Source: Streptacidiphilus neutrinimicus
GTDB taxonomy: Bacteria; Actinomycetota; Actinomycetes; Streptomycetales; Streptomycetaceae
Direction: 5' to 3'
DNA: 37,718 nt
Assembly (NCBI RefSeq): GCF_000787815.1
Contig: NZ_BBPO01000044.1
Coordinates: 33,107 to 70,824 of the forward strand
Of the stretch, positions 1 through 9,850 are shown piece after piece. Numbering within the stretch: the first letter of the stretch is position 1; the number at the start of each line of letters is the position of its first letter. The translations under genes were made by a program, and so were the position numbers. Below the pieces are notes generated by a model, which saw only the letters and a list, made by a program, of their open reading frames with translations, made no database searches and had not been told where the DNA came from.

Positions 1-61
1 GCGGATCACCGGGCGGTGCGGACGCGGAGTGGAGGGGCGGTGGGCGCAGCGTGGTCGCGGG

Positions 62-2941
62 TCAGTGGCGGGCGCCGAGGTCGGCGAGTTTGGCTTCGAG
101 GGTGGGGGCGAGGGGGTTGTCGCGGCCGTGGAGGGCGGTGAGGGCTTCGGTCCAGGCGGCGCGGGCGGCGTCGGGGCGGGCGGAGGTGGCGTGGAGGTCG
201 CCGAGGCGGTCGAGGGTGGCGGCCTGGCCGTCGAGGTCGCGGAGTTCCGCGCGGAGGGTGGCGGACTGGCGGAAGGCGAGCACGGCCTCCTCAGTGCGGC
301 CGAGGCGCAGACGGGTCTGGCCGAGGCTGTCCAGCAGGCCGGCCTCGACATAGGGGATCGGCTCCGGGGATGCCTGCAGGACGGCGAGGGCCGCGTCGTA
401 GCACTCGGCCGCCTCCGCATAGCGCTCCAGGGCGTGGAAGGCGTAGCCGCGGTTGTTGAGGGTCGCCGCGAGCAGGCCCGGCTTCTCGGCCATGCGGCCG
501 TCGGCCACGGCGAGGCCGTGCCAGTGGGCGGCCTCCTCGTAGCGGCCGCGGTGGTGCATGACCAGGCCCACGTGGGCCATCGTCGTGGTGTGGGCGTTGC
601 GGTCGCCCGAGAGCTCCGCCTGTTCCAGGGCCTCCAGCGCGCGGCGCTCGGCCAGCACCAGGTCGCCCATGCCGATGTAGGAGATGCTGATGCCGAGCAG
701 CATCCAGGCCTGCCCGCGGTGGTCGCCGAGGCGGCGTGCGCTGGCCAGGCCGATCAGGTTGACCGAGCGGATGGACCGCCAGTTGCCGCTCTGCACGGCG
801 AAGATGTGCATCGCGGATGCCAGCCGCCAGGTGACCGGCGTCGGCTCGCCCTGGGCGCTCAGCAGCACCGCCTCGTTCAGGTTGGCGCGTTCGTCCTGGT
901 ACCAGGCGAGCGACGAGCCGCGGTCGGTGAAGCCGGGCAGGCCCCCGGGGCAGGGGCGGTCCTCCTGGGCGCACAGCAGCGTGTGCTCGCGGTGCAGCAG
1001 GTTGGACGCGTGGTCGGTGGCGTGCGCGTACCAGGCCGCCAGGCGCTCCGCCGCCGGGCCGCACTCGGCCGCGAAGGACTCGCGCGCGCACTCCTGCGCG
1101 TAGACACGGACCAGGTCGTGGAAGGTGTACCGCTCGGCGCTGCCGGACTCGCCGCGGCGGGCCTCGAGCAGGTGGGTGCGGGCGAGCGCCTCCAGCAGCC
1201 GGCGTGCCTCCGCGAGCGGCACCCGCAGCATGGCGGCCGCCGACTCGGGCGTGAAGTCCGGACCGTCCCAGGCGCTCATGACGGCGAAGGCGCGGGCGGC
1301 GGCGGGCTCCAGCGCGTCGTAGCCGACGGCGAAGCAGCCGCGGACGGCGCGGTCCTCGACGTGGAGCTCGTCCAGACGGCTGCCCTGGCCGCGCAGCCGC
1401 GCGGCCAGCGTCGCGACCTTCCAGCCCGGCTGGCAGGCGAGGCGGCTGGCGGCGATGCGGATCGCCAGCGGCAGCCCCGCGCACAGCCGCAGCACCTCGG
1501 TGACGGCCTCCGGCTCGGCCTCGACGGACGCGGAGTCGACGATCCGGCCGAAGAGCCGGGCGGCCTCGTCCTGGGGCAGCACACCGACGGGGAAGCGGCG
1601 CGCGCCGTCCAGCCCGGGCAGGGTGCTCCGGCTGGTGACCAGCACCGCGCAGCCGCCGGAGGCCGGCAGCAGCGGGCGGACCTGGGCCGCGTCGCGGGCG
1701 TTGTCGAGCAGCAGCAGGATCCGGCGTCCGGCCAGGGTGGTCTGGTAGAGCGACTCCCGCTCCTCGACGTCCTCGGGGATGCGCCGCTGCGGGACGCCGA
1801 GGCCGCGCAGGAAGCGGGAGAGGACCTCACCGGGCTCGGCCGGGGAGCCGCCGAAGCCGCGCAGGTCGGCCTGGAGCTGCCCGTCGGGGAAACGGTCCAC
1901 GGCCTGGTGGGCGACGTGCAGGGCGAGCGAGGTCTTGCCCGCGCCGCCGGGCCCGGCCAGCACGGCGACCGTGGCCGCGCCGCTGCTCTCGTCCCGGTCG
2001 GCCAGCGCTTCGCGCAGCCGTGCGACCAGCACCTGACGGCCGGTGAAGTCCCGCAGCCCCGGCCGGAGCTGACGCGGAACGACCGGCTCGGCGGGGGCGG
2101 CCGCAGCGGTCTTCGACGCCGCAGCAGGCTTGGACGCCGCAGCAGGCCTGGACGCCGCGGACGCCGCCGCCGCGTCGGCCTCCGGGGCCGCGAGCGCCGG
2201 ATCGGCGATGAGGATCCCCTGGTGGGTGCGCTGCAGCTCCGGAGCCGGGTCGACGCCGAGCTCCTCCGCCAGCCGCCGCCGGACCTGCTGGTAGACCTCC
2301 AGCGCCTCACCGCGGCGGCCGCTGCGGTACAGGGCCAGCAGGCGCAGCTCGGCGACCCGCTCGTCCAGCGGCTGCCCGGCGTGCAGGGCGGCCAGCTCTC
2401 CGACGACCTCCTGGTGCCGGCCGAGGGCCAACTCCCCCTCCAGGCACTGCTTGTGCACGGCGACGCGGAGCGCGTCGAGCCGCTCCGCCTCCGCGCGCAG
2501 CGCGGCGCCGGTGAGGCCGGCGAGGGCGGGTCCGCGCCAGCAGGCGAGGGCGCGGCGCAGCGCGGCGACGGTGTCCCCGGGGGTGCCCCGGGCGTCGCGC
2601 CGGGCCCGCTCGAAGGCGAGGAGGTCGAGCTGCCGCTCCGTCAGCCCGAGCTGGTAGCCGCCGTGCTGGGTGACCACGAGACCCGGGGCGCCCGCTTCGG
2701 CGAGGGCGCGCCGCAGACCGGAGACCGCGTCCTGCACCTGGCGCACGGCCGTGGCCGGCCCGCCATCGTCCCACATGACGTCGACCAGGCGGTCCATCGG
2801 AACGGTCCGGCCCGCGTCGAGCAGCAGCGCCGCGAGCACCTTGGCGACGCGCGGTCCGCCGAGCGCGACCTCACGGCCGGCGACCTCGGCACGCAGCGGC
2901 CCGAGGACTCCCATCCCGACGTCCGCCTGTCGTGTGCCCAC
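62..2941 (-). CDS. AfsR/SARP-family transcriptional regulator (SARP-NB-ARC-TPR)
   Basis: Large signal-transducing activator, 959 aa if started at the GTG at 2941. Residues about 10-100 form the OmpR-like winged-helix DNA-binding domain (GVLGPL start, ending GGYQLGL). Residues about 105-240 are the bacterial transcriptional activation domain. A linker with AAASK repeats follows, then an NB-ARC ATPase with P-loop GPGGAGKT (Lys336) and the LLLLDNARD Walker B-like stretch. The C-terminal third has TPR-like helices. An ATG at 2914 (residue 10) is an alternative start and would match the usual short leader before VLGPL. The architecture and length resemble Streptomyces AfsR (about 990 aa), but no afsS-like gene is adjacent, so I do not name it afsR. 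Such proteins activate secondary-metabolism genes by binding direct repeats of 11-bp period; exactly such repeats lie at 3002-3030 upstream. Confidence 0.93.
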   Translation of the reverse strand: MGTRQADVGMGVLGPLRAEVAGREVALGGPRVAKVLAALLLDAGRTVPMDRLVDVMWDDGGPATAVRQVQDAVSGLRRALAEAGAPGLVVTQHGGYQLGLTERQLDLLAFERARRDARGTPGDTVAALRRALACWRGPALAGLTGAALRAEAERLDALRVAVHKQCLEGELALGRHQEVVGELAALHAGQPLDERVAELRLLALYRSGRRGEALEVYQQVRRRLAEELGVDPAPELQRTHQGILIADPALAAPEADAAAASAASRPAAASKPAAASKTAAAAPAEPVVPRQLRPGLRDFTGRQVLVARLREALADRDESSGAATVAVLAGPGGAGKTSLALHVAHQAVDRFPDGQLQADLRGFGGSPAEPGEVLSRFLRGLGVPQRRIPEDVEERESLYQTTLAGRRILLLLDNARDAAQVRPLLPASGGCAVLVTSRSTLPGLDGARRFPVGVLPQDEAARLFGRIVDSASVEAEPEAVTEVLRLCAGLPLAIRIAASRLACQPGWKVATLAARLRGQGSRLDELHVEDRAVRGCFAVGYDALEPAAARAFAVMSAWDGPDFTPESAAAMLRVPLAEARRLLEALARTHLLEARRGESGSAERYTFHDLVRVYAQECARESFAAECGPAAERLAAWYAHATDHASNLLHREHTLLCAQEDRPCPGGLPGFTDRGSSLAWYQDERANLNEAVLLSAQGEPTPVTWRLASAMHIFAVQSGNWRSIRSVNLIGLASARRLGDHRGQAWMLLGISISYIGMGDLVLAERRALEALEQAELSGDRNAHTTTMAHVGLVMHHRGRYEEAAHWHGLAVADGRMAEKPGLLAATLNNRGYAFHALERYAEAAECYDAALAVLQASPEPIPYVEAGLLDSLGQTRLRLGRTEEAVLAFRQSATLRAELRDLDGQAATLDRLGDLHATSARPDAARAAWTEALTALHGRDNPLAPTLEAKLADLGARH
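2111..2164. repeat. Three 18-bp tandem repeats inside the SARP gene
   Basis: Three adjacent 18-bp units of the form CTtgGACGCCGCAGCAGG (the third diverges at its end) encode the AAASKP/AAASKT hexapeptide repeats of the flexible linker between the activation domain and the NB-ARC domain. Copy number could vary between strains without breaking the frame. Confidence 0.8.
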
Positions 2942-3001
2942 CGCTCCCCGCTGCTCCCCGTGCGTTCCCGGCCTGTTCTCGGCCGGGACATGACGTGTTG
3001 A

Positions 3002-3030
3002 TCAGGACGAACCTAGGACGGATCTAGGAC
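3002..3030 (-). promoter_or_regulatory. Candidate SARP binding site: three heptamers with 11-bp period
   Basis: On the minus strand the heptamers GTCCTAG, GTCCTAG and GTCCTGA follow each other with exactly 4 bp between them, starting every 11 bp (plus-strand positions 3002, 3013, 3024). Heptameric direct repeats of 11-bp period next to a promoter are the known binding signature of SARP activators. They lie 61 bp upstream of the SARP GTG start, so autoregulation is the simplest reading. No convincing -10 box could be fixed. The rest of the 387-bp gap (2942-3328) holds one perfect 16-bp palindrome at 3234-3249 and no gene I can support. Confidence 0.55.
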
Positions 3031-3233
3031 CGGTGTCCATATCGTCAGGACTGCCGGTCCGAGCCGGGTGGCACGGGGGGATCACCCAGCTCGGGCCGTC
3101 TGCCTTTTCCAGGGGCCCTCCGCCCGCGCGGCCCGGTCGAGTCGTCCGCGCGATCCGCCTGATCGGCTTCCGCGAAGGAGACCACCCTCACACCCCCGAC
3201 TCCACTCCCCGCTTGAATGTGCACGTCTTCAGG

Positions 3234-3249
3234 GTCGACCCGGGTCGAC
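3234..3249. promoter_or_regulatory. 16-bp perfect palindrome upstream of the GNAT-like gene
   Basis: GTCGACCC followed directly by its reverse complement GGGTCGAC, about 80 bp before the start codon at 3329. It could be an operator. G/C-rich palindromes also arise by chance in this genome type, so support is weak. Confidence 0.3.
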
Positions 3250-3328
3250 GGGCGTGTCCGTTCGCCCGCGCACCGCTCGAATGGTCGAGACTGCAAGACG
3301 AGGGCAGACCGAGGAGGAGGCGGCGAGG

Positions 3329-3637
3329 ATGAGCACGAGCGAGGCGGAGGTCACGGTCGCGGACGCGCCACAGGCGCACCGGTTCGAGGCGCGGATCGAG
3401 GGCGAGCTGGTCGGCTTCGCCTCCTATGTGCGGGAGGGCGACCGCGTCATCTACCAGCACACCGTCGTCGGCCCCGCCTACGAGGGCCTCGGCATCGGCG
3501 GGCTGCTGGCGAGGACGGCCCTCGAGGACGGCATCCGCCGGGGCGTCACCGTCGAGGTGACCTGCCCGTTCATCAGGGACTGGCTGACACGACACCCGGA
3601 GTACCAGGACAAGGTGTCCGGCACTCCGGGCGTGTGA
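3329..3637 (+). CDS. Small GNAT-like N-acetyltransferase (COG2388/NATD1 type)
   Basis: 102-aa protein. The start ATG at 3329 is set by a strong ribosome-binding site GAGGAGGAGG 8 bp upstream; the open frame continues upstream but without comparable signals. It has the reduced acetyl-CoA-binding fold of the COG2388 family: a central beta-hairpin (ELVGFASYVREGDRVIYQHT), the CoA pyrophosphate loop YEGLGIGG, the helix GLLARTALEDGIRRG, and the family-typical C-terminal CPF-x8-HPEY segment. Family members are about 90-110 aa, so it is full length. The substrate is unknown for this family. It stands alone, convergent with the Rpf-like gene, whose stop codon is only 37 bp away. Confidence 0.85.
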   Translation: MSTSEAEVTVADAPQAHRFEARIEGELVGFASYVREGDRVIYQHTVVGPAYEGLGIGGLLARTALEDGIRRGVTVEVTCPFIRDWLTRHPEYQDKVSGTPGV

Positions 3638-3674
3638 GGAGAGAACTACCGCAGATGTCCGCAGATCGCGATCG

Positions 3675-5210
<1,536 letters not shown>

Positions 5211-5327
5211 TCACGCCGCACTGACACGATTCACAGAATCACCTCGCCCAATTGCCCGATTTGCCCCAGTGGTTTGTCAGCCTTCCCCGGCTTATGTCCG
5301 GTTGATACACCTTCGGCCGGACGTAAA

Positions 5328-5359
5328 AGCGCGCCCGTCCCAGTCGGGACGGGCGCGCT
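5328..5359 (-). terminator. Rho-independent terminator of the D,D-carboxypeptidase gene
   Basis: Perfect 14-bp stem, arms AGCGCGCCCGTCCC and GGGACGGGCGCGCT, with a 4-nt loop. On the minus strand it is followed by TTTTA. It lies 40 bp after the stop codon of the gene at 5399-7669. Confidence 0.88.
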
Positions 5360-5398
5360 CAGAATGTGACGCACGGTCAGCGACGCGCGGTCGGCTCG

Positions 5399-7669
5399 TC
5401 AGGTCAGGCGGGTCAGCTTCGCGCCGAACCCGGGAGCGGTCAGACCCGACTGCAGCGCGACCGGAACCGTCTGCGCCGTGGGACCGCTGCCGACCACGAG
5501 CTCGCCGACGACCGTGCCGGCCGCTGCGCTGTGCGGGACGGCCTGCCCGGCCAGCGGCCGCAGCGAGACGCCCACCGAGAGCCCGCTCCAGCCCGCCACC
5601 TGCACGTCCGCGGTCGCCACCACCGGAGTCCGGCCGCCCATCCCGTCGTCGACGTAGCCGACCACGTCACCCTTGTGCGCGATCGTGTGCCCCTGGAGCG
5701 CCTGCTCGGCGCTGAGCACCAGCTTCTTGCTGTTGGCCAGCACCTGGTCGAGGATGCCCTGCCCCGGCCCGCTGCCGAGCGCCGGCTGGCTCAGCGTCAC
5801 ACCCACGATCAGCTGGTCGACGCCGCCCACCGGCTGCTCCGCCGCCCACACCAGGTTGCCGAGCGCCGCCGTGCTGGTGCCGGTCTTGATCCCGATCACG
5901 CCGTCCTTGCCGACGAGCGTGTTGGTGTTCGGAGTCGGGCCGTTGCCCGGCGAGTTGAAGGACTGTGTACCGACGACCTCACGGAAGACCGGGTCCGCCA
6001 TCGCCGCGGTGGCCAGCTTCAGCTGGTCGTCGGCGTTGCTGCGGGTGGTCGCGTCCAGACCGCTGGGGTCCGTGTACGTCGACTGCGTCATGCCCAGCTG
6101 CGCGGCCGTGGCCTGCATCTTCTGCACGAACGCGACGTCGGTGCCGGCGTCCCACCGCCCCAGCAGCCGGGCGATGTTGTTCGCGGACGGAATCATCAGC
6201 ATCTGCAGCGCCTGGTACTCGCTGAGCTTCTCGCCGGCCGTGACCTTCTGCACCGACTCGCCGGACGTGCTGCCGGAGTTGTAGTCGTTGACCGCGCCCT
6301 GGTCGACGGTGATCGTCGGCCCGGGCTCACCCTTCTTCAGCGGGTGGTCGTGCAGGACGACGTACGCGGTCATCATCTTGGTCACACTCGCCAGCGGGAC
6401 CGGGTTGCCGCTGCCGCTCCTGCCCATCATCCCGAGCCCCGGGACGGAGACCGCGGCCTGCCCGCTGACCGGCCAGGCAAGCGAGAGCTGCCCGCCCTCG
6501 AACGCGTAGTTCGCCACCGCGGACTGCTGCAACTTCGGCGACGGCAGCGGGCGCAGCACCTGCACCGTGCCGAGGACCAGCACGAGCAGCACCAGCAGCA
6601 CCCCGTAGAGCCGCACGCGCCGCAGGGCGACCCGTGCCGGCGTCATCGGCCGGGCGCTGAGACCGGCCAGCACCTCCATCGCCTCGACGGTCGTCTCCGG
6701 GGAGGCGGCGACGGCGGTCGCGGCCCCGGCCGGCGCGCCGTGCACGGGCTCGGACGCGGCACCGGGCCCCGCCGGCCGGGACGGCCCCGGCGGCGGCGGA
6801 AGCGGCGGCAGCGCGGACATCGGCCGCGTCTCCTCGTCCGCGACGGATCGCGGCGGAGCTACGACCGGCGGCTTCTTCGCCTCCGGCGCGGGGCGGGGCT
6901 CGGGTTCGGCCTCGGGCTCGTCGTCGGAGCCGGAGTCGGCCTCGGCTTCGGCTTCGGCTTCGGCTTCGGCTTCGGCGGGCTCCTCTCCGGTCTCGGGCTC
7001 GGCAGCCTCGGCCGTCGCCGGAGCCTTCTCGATCACCGCAGCGCGCAGCAGGCGGGTCTCGGCGTCGACCCCCGCCTCGCGCTTCGCCTCTTCGCCGTCC
7101 TCGGACGACTCGGGCTCGGCGCTCTCGGGCTCGGCGCTCTCGGGCTCGGCAGCCTCGGCCGCCTCCGAAGCCTTCTCGATCACGGCGGCGCGCAGCAGGC
7201 GCGTCTCAGCGTCGGCACCCGGCTCCGACGTCCGTTCCGGCTCCGGCTCGGACGCGTCGCCGTCCTCGGCGGCCTCCGGCTTCGCAGCCTCGGGGTCCTC
7301 GGCCCCGGCCGCGCGCTCCGGGGCCTTCCCGACCACCGCAGCACGCAGCAGGCGGGTCTCGGCGTCGACCTTGGGCTCCGCCGCCTCCGCCGCCTCCGCC
7401 GCCTCCCGCGCTTCCTCGGACTCGGCAGGCTCCTCCTCGGACCCCTCCGGCTCGGCGGACTCCGGAGCCTCCGCGCCCTCCGCCTCGTCCGCGCGCTCCG
7501 CGTCCGCCCCCTCGCGCTCCTCCCGCACGTCGCGCGGGCGGAGGGTGCGGGTGGGTGAGTCCGTGGGAGCGGGCGCGGACGCCTCGGCCGCCTCGGCTGT
7601 CGACCGTTCCGCCTCCTGCTGCTCCTCCGCTCCCGCGGTCCGGTTCGACCTGTCGGGGGACTCACCCAC
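5399..7669 (-). CDS. D-alanyl-D-alanine carboxypeptidase (PBP5/S11) with long acidic cytoplasmic N-terminus
   Basis: 756 aa from the GTG at 7669, fixed by AGAGGAGG 9 bp upstream. Residues 1-350 are Ala/Glu/Pro-rich, acidic and repetitive, with three near-identical copies of DAETRLLRAAV (about 102-112, 153-163, 202-212). A single membrane segment (YGVLLVLLVLVLGTVQVL, about 355-372) follows, then an extracytoplasmic S11 peptidase domain with all three active-site motifs: SVTK (428-431), SAN (495-497) and KTG (595-597). Typical PBP5 enzymes are about 400 aa; the extra length is all in the N-terminal tail. The enzyme trims the terminal D-Ala from stem peptides. The tail is probably a regulatory or interaction region. 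Neighbours (Rpf/NlpC/P60 hydrolase, Scr1-like pair) agree with an envelope role. Confidence 0.93.
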   Translation of the reverse strand: MGESPDRSNRTAGAEEQQEAERSTAEAAEASAPAPTDSPTRTLRPRDVREEREGADAERADEAEGAEAPESAEPEGSEEEPAESEEAREAAEAAEAAEPKVDAETRLLRAAVVGKAPERAAGAEDPEAAKPEAAEDGDASEPEPERTSEPGADAETRLLRAAVIEKASEAAEAAEPESAEPESAEPESSEDGEEAKREAGVDAETRLLRAAVIEKAPATAEAAEPETGEEPAEAEAEAEAEAEADSGSDDEPEAEPEPRPAPEAKKPPVVAPPRSVADEETRPMSALPPLPPPPGPSRPAGPGAASEPVHGAPAGAATAVAASPETTVEAMEVLAGLSARPMTPARVALRRVRLYGVLLVLLVLVLGTVQVLRPLPSPKLQQSAVANYAFEGGQLSLAWPVSGQAAVSVPGLGMMGRSGSGNPVPLASVTKMMTAYVVLHDHPLKKGEPGPTITVDQGAVNDYNSGSTSGESVQKVTAGEKLSEYQALQMLMIPSANNIARLLGRWDAGTDVAFVQKMQATAAQLGMTQSTYTDPSGLDATTRSNADDQLKLATAAMADPVFREVVGTQSFNSPGNGPTPNTNTLVGKDGVIGIKTGTSTAALGNLVWAAEQPVGGVDQLIVGVTLSQPALGSGPGQGILDQVLANSKKLVLSAEQALQGHTIAHKGDVVGYVDDGMGGRTPVVATADVQVAGWSGLSVGVSLRPLAGQAVPHSAAAGTVVGELVVGSGPTAQTVPVALQSGLTAPGFGAKLTRLT

Positions 7670-7898
7670 GTAACCCAGCCTCCTCTAGCTCATGCTCATG
7701 CCGCTTCTGCCTGGCACCAGTCTCCTGCACCCGCGCGCACATCCGCGCTCGCCAGGCCGCCGACCGGCCGCACGATCAGACGAGAGGCCGCCTGCCGACG
7801 GTTCCGAAAGATCACGGCGAGGTGTCACATTCGAGGCCCTCTCGACAGCGGGGTGTGAGAGGCGTCACTCTGTTGTGCATCCACGCGGGGAGGCTTGG

Positions 7899-8624
7899 AT
7901 GGGCAGGAGCCGCAGAACAATTCCCGAGGAGCTGCTGTTGCTCGCTCTGGACCCGGCCACGGGTACCACGGCGCAGCCCCAGACGCTCGACCTCGGACTG
8001 GCCGGAGCACAGCTCGTCGAGCTGGCCATGGCCGGACGCATCGTCCCGGACGGGGACCGGATCACCGTGGTGAATCCGCGACCGACCGGCGACCCGACCC
8101 TCGATCACGCGCTCGAACTGCTGCGCAGACGTGGCAGCGCGGTGCGCGCCGTACAGTGGATCGGCGGCCCGCGACTGGGCCTGCGCCAGACCTATCTCGC
8201 GCACCTGGAACGGTGCGAGATGGTGAAGGCCGTGCCGGGCCAGGTGTGCGGAGTGTTGCCGACGACCCGTTACCAGGCGTCGGACGACTGCACGAACAGT
8301 GCCATCAAGGAACGCCTCGACGCGGCGATCCGGACCGGGGTGCCCCCGGACCCGCGCACCGCCGCGCTCGCCGCCCTGGCCCACTCGGTCGGGCTCGGCA
8401 AGCACCTCTACCCGGGCAACGAGGGACGGTCCTGCAGGTCCCGCCTGCGCGACCTGATCCGTTACGACCCCCTCGGCGGCATGGTCGCGCACGCGGTCAT
8501 GGACGTGCAGAACGGCATGCCGACCACGCAGGTGCGCACGGGCGGCGGCGCCGCCCGTCCGGCCGCGCGTCCGGCGGCCCGGCCCGCCGTGGTCACCGGG
8601 ATGGTCCGCGCGGGCATCAGGTAG
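7899..8624 (+). CDS. GPP34 (Golgi phosphoprotein 3) family protein
   Basis: 241 aa; the ATG at 7899 has GGGGAGG 5 bp upstream. It starts with the family-typical IPEELLLLALDPATG, followed by a helical repertoire (GLAGAQLVELAMAGRI, then DRITVVNPRPTGDPTLDHAL) and ends in an Ala/Pro/Arg-rich tail. In eukaryotes GPP34/GOLPH3 binds phosphatidylinositol-4-phosphate and retains Golgi enzymes. The bacterial members, abundant in actinomycetes, have no established function; a membrane-surface adaptor role is an inference. It is transcribed divergently from the carboxypeptidase across a 229-bp gap and ends at a hairpin at 8745-8780. Confidence 0.85.
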   Translation: MGRSRRTIPEELLLLALDPATGTTAQPQTLDLGLAGAQLVELAMAGRIVPDGDRITVVNPRPTGDPTLDHALELLRRRGSAVRAVQWIGGPRLGLRQTYLAHLERCEMVKAVPGQVCGVLPTTRYQASDDCTNSAIKERLDAAIRTGVPPDPRTAALAALAHSVGLGKHLYPGNEGRSCRSRLRDLIRYDPLGGMVAHAVMDVQNGMPTTQVRTGGGAARPAARPAARPAVVTGMVRAGIR

Positions 8625-8744
8625 TCCGGGCGGCAGAACACGGCACCACGGCACACGGCACACAGCACGCACACGGCACGACAGGCACGCGGCGAGACAG
8701 GATCCGACAGGCACGACACGCGAGGCGCGACACGCGACACGAGC
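8625..8744. other. Low-complexity GCAC/GACACG-rich spacer
   Basis: The first part of the 320-bp gap between the GPP34 gene and the XRE regulator consists of imperfect short repeats of GGCACA, GGCACG and GCGACACG. No protein, RNA gene or clean palindrome is visible in it. The remainder of the gap contains the hairpin at 8745-8780 and the undefined promoter of the regulator. Confidence 0.6.
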
Positions 8745-8780
8745 GGAAGCGGCGGCGAACCACCCTTCGCCGCCGTTTCC
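8745..8780 (+). terminator. Hairpin terminator after the GPP34 gene
   Basis: 15-bp stem with one G-U pair, left arm GGAAGCGGCGGCGAA, right arm TTCGCCGCCGTTTCC, 6-nt loop. It lies 120 bp after the stop codon. No T-tract follows, as is usual for high-GC actinomycete terminators. Confidence 0.65.
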
Positions 8781-8944
8781 TCGCACTGACCAGCTCTCCG
8801 GAGCGGCAGTTGTGGGCGCAGAATCGTTCCTCCTCTCAGCCAATCCGTCAAGAAGCGGGCCGATTGCGCCACATGAGGGCGTGTCGGGATGGCATCCTGG
8901 CTGGCTATAGGGGCGTGCCAGACCGTCGATGCCCAGGAGAGACC

Positions 8945-9805
8945 GTGTCAACCGCCAGCGTCAATCCCACCGTCCGCCGTCGTCGGCTCGGGGCCGAGCT
9001 CCGCCGACTCCGCGAGCAGAAAGGCCTCACCGCGGAGGAGGTCGCGCAGCAGCTGCTGGTCTCCCAGTCGAAGATCAGCCGTCTGGAGAACGGACGTCGC
9101 AGCATCAGCCAGCGCGACGTTCGGGATCTGTGCGACGTCTACGGCGTGAGCGATCCCGCGATGATCGAGGGCCTGATGACCATGGCCCGCGAGTCGCGGC
9201 AGCGCGGCTGGTGGCACGCCTTCGGCGACGTCCCCTACAGCGTCTACATCGGCCTGGAGGCCGAGGCGGTCTCCATCCGCACCTACGAGTCGCTGTTCAT
9301 CCCCGGCCTGCTGCAGACCCGTGACTACGCGCACGCCGTGGTCGCGGGCATCCAGCCGGAGGCCCAGCCGGCGCAGATCGAGAAGCGCACGGACGTCCGG
9401 ATGGTGCGTCAGGACCTGTTGCGCAAGAACGACGAGCCGCTGCGGTTGTGGGCGGTCGTCGACGAGGCCGCGCTGCACCGCGTCGTGGGGAGCCCGCAGA
9501 CGATGCGGGCGCAGCTGGAGGCGCTGATCGAGACCAGCCTGCTGCCCCACGTGACGGTGCAGGTGCTGCCGTTCGGCGTCGGCGCGCACCCGGGCATGAC
9601 GGCGAACTTCTCGGTGCTGGAGTACCGCGACGCCTCCGACGCGACGGTGGTGTACCTGGAGGGCGTGACCAGCGACCTGTATCTGGAGAAGGAGTCGGAC
9701 GTCCGCGCCTACGCGACGCTCTACGAACACCTCCAGGCGCAGGCGCTCGGCCCGGAGCAGACCCGCGAACTCGTGGACAAGGTCGCCAAACTGCACACAC
9801 GGTGA
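8945..9805 (+). CDS. XRE regulator with DUF5753 domain (Scr1-like, antitoxin-like)
   Basis: 286 aa from the GTG at 8945 (AGGAGA 4 bp upstream); the long open frame before it has no other start signal. Helix-turn-helix at about 13-70 (LGAELRRLREQKGLTAEEVAQQ, SKISRLENGRR), then the DUF5753 domain (residues about 100-280; IPGLLQTRDYAHAV, RLWAVVDEAALHR, VQVLPFGVGAHPGM, VVYLEGVTSDLYLE). Families of this kind occur in many paralogous copies in streptomycetes, each next to a small DUF397 protein, as here. The pair beside a D,D-carboxypeptidase gene matches the S. coelicolor scr1/scr2 (SCO4441/SCO4442) region. It probably represses or co-regulates itself and the partner, with effects on antibiotic production and development (known for relatives, inferred here). 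Confidence 0.93.
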   Translation: MSTASVNPTVRRRRLGAELRRLREQKGLTAEEVAQQLLVSQSKISRLENGRRSISQRDVRDLCDVYGVSDPAMIEGLMTMARESRQRGWWHAFGDVPYSVYIGLEAEAVSIRTYESLFIPGLLQTRDYAHAVVAGIQPEAQPAQIEKRTDVRMVRQDLLRKNDEPLRLWAVVDEAALHRVVGSPQTMRAQLEALIETSLLPHVTVQVLPFGVGAHPGMTANFSVLEYRDASDATVVYLEGVTSDLYLEKESDVRAYATLYEHLQAQALGPEQTRELVDKVAKLHTR

Positions 9806-9850
9806 TCGCGAAGTCGCGGAAGAATACACCACGGCCCGGCGAGAGCAGCG

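Noticed and set aside
62-2941. Naming the first gene afsR
   Set aside because: Same architecture, but no afsS-like neighbour and many SARP-NB-ARC-TPR paralogues exist in streptomycetes.
29-3001. 990-aa open frame on the plus strand opposite the SARP gene
   Set aside because: Gly/Ala/Arg-rich translation without any domain; it mirrors the third-position G/C bias of the real minus-strand gene.
3068-3328. N-terminal extension of the GNAT-like protein
   Set aside because: Pro/Arg-rich, no start signal, and it runs through the regulatory region; the ATG at 3329 has an excellent ribosome-binding site and gives the family length.
5366-7558. 730-aa plus-strand open frame opposite the carboxypeptidase
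   Set aside because: Arg/Leu/Gly low-complexity shadow; the minus strand carries all three S11 peptidase motifs.
8625-8744. GCAC-rich repeats as a CRISPR-like or REP element
   Set aside because: Units are short, irregular and without constant spacers or dyad symmetry.
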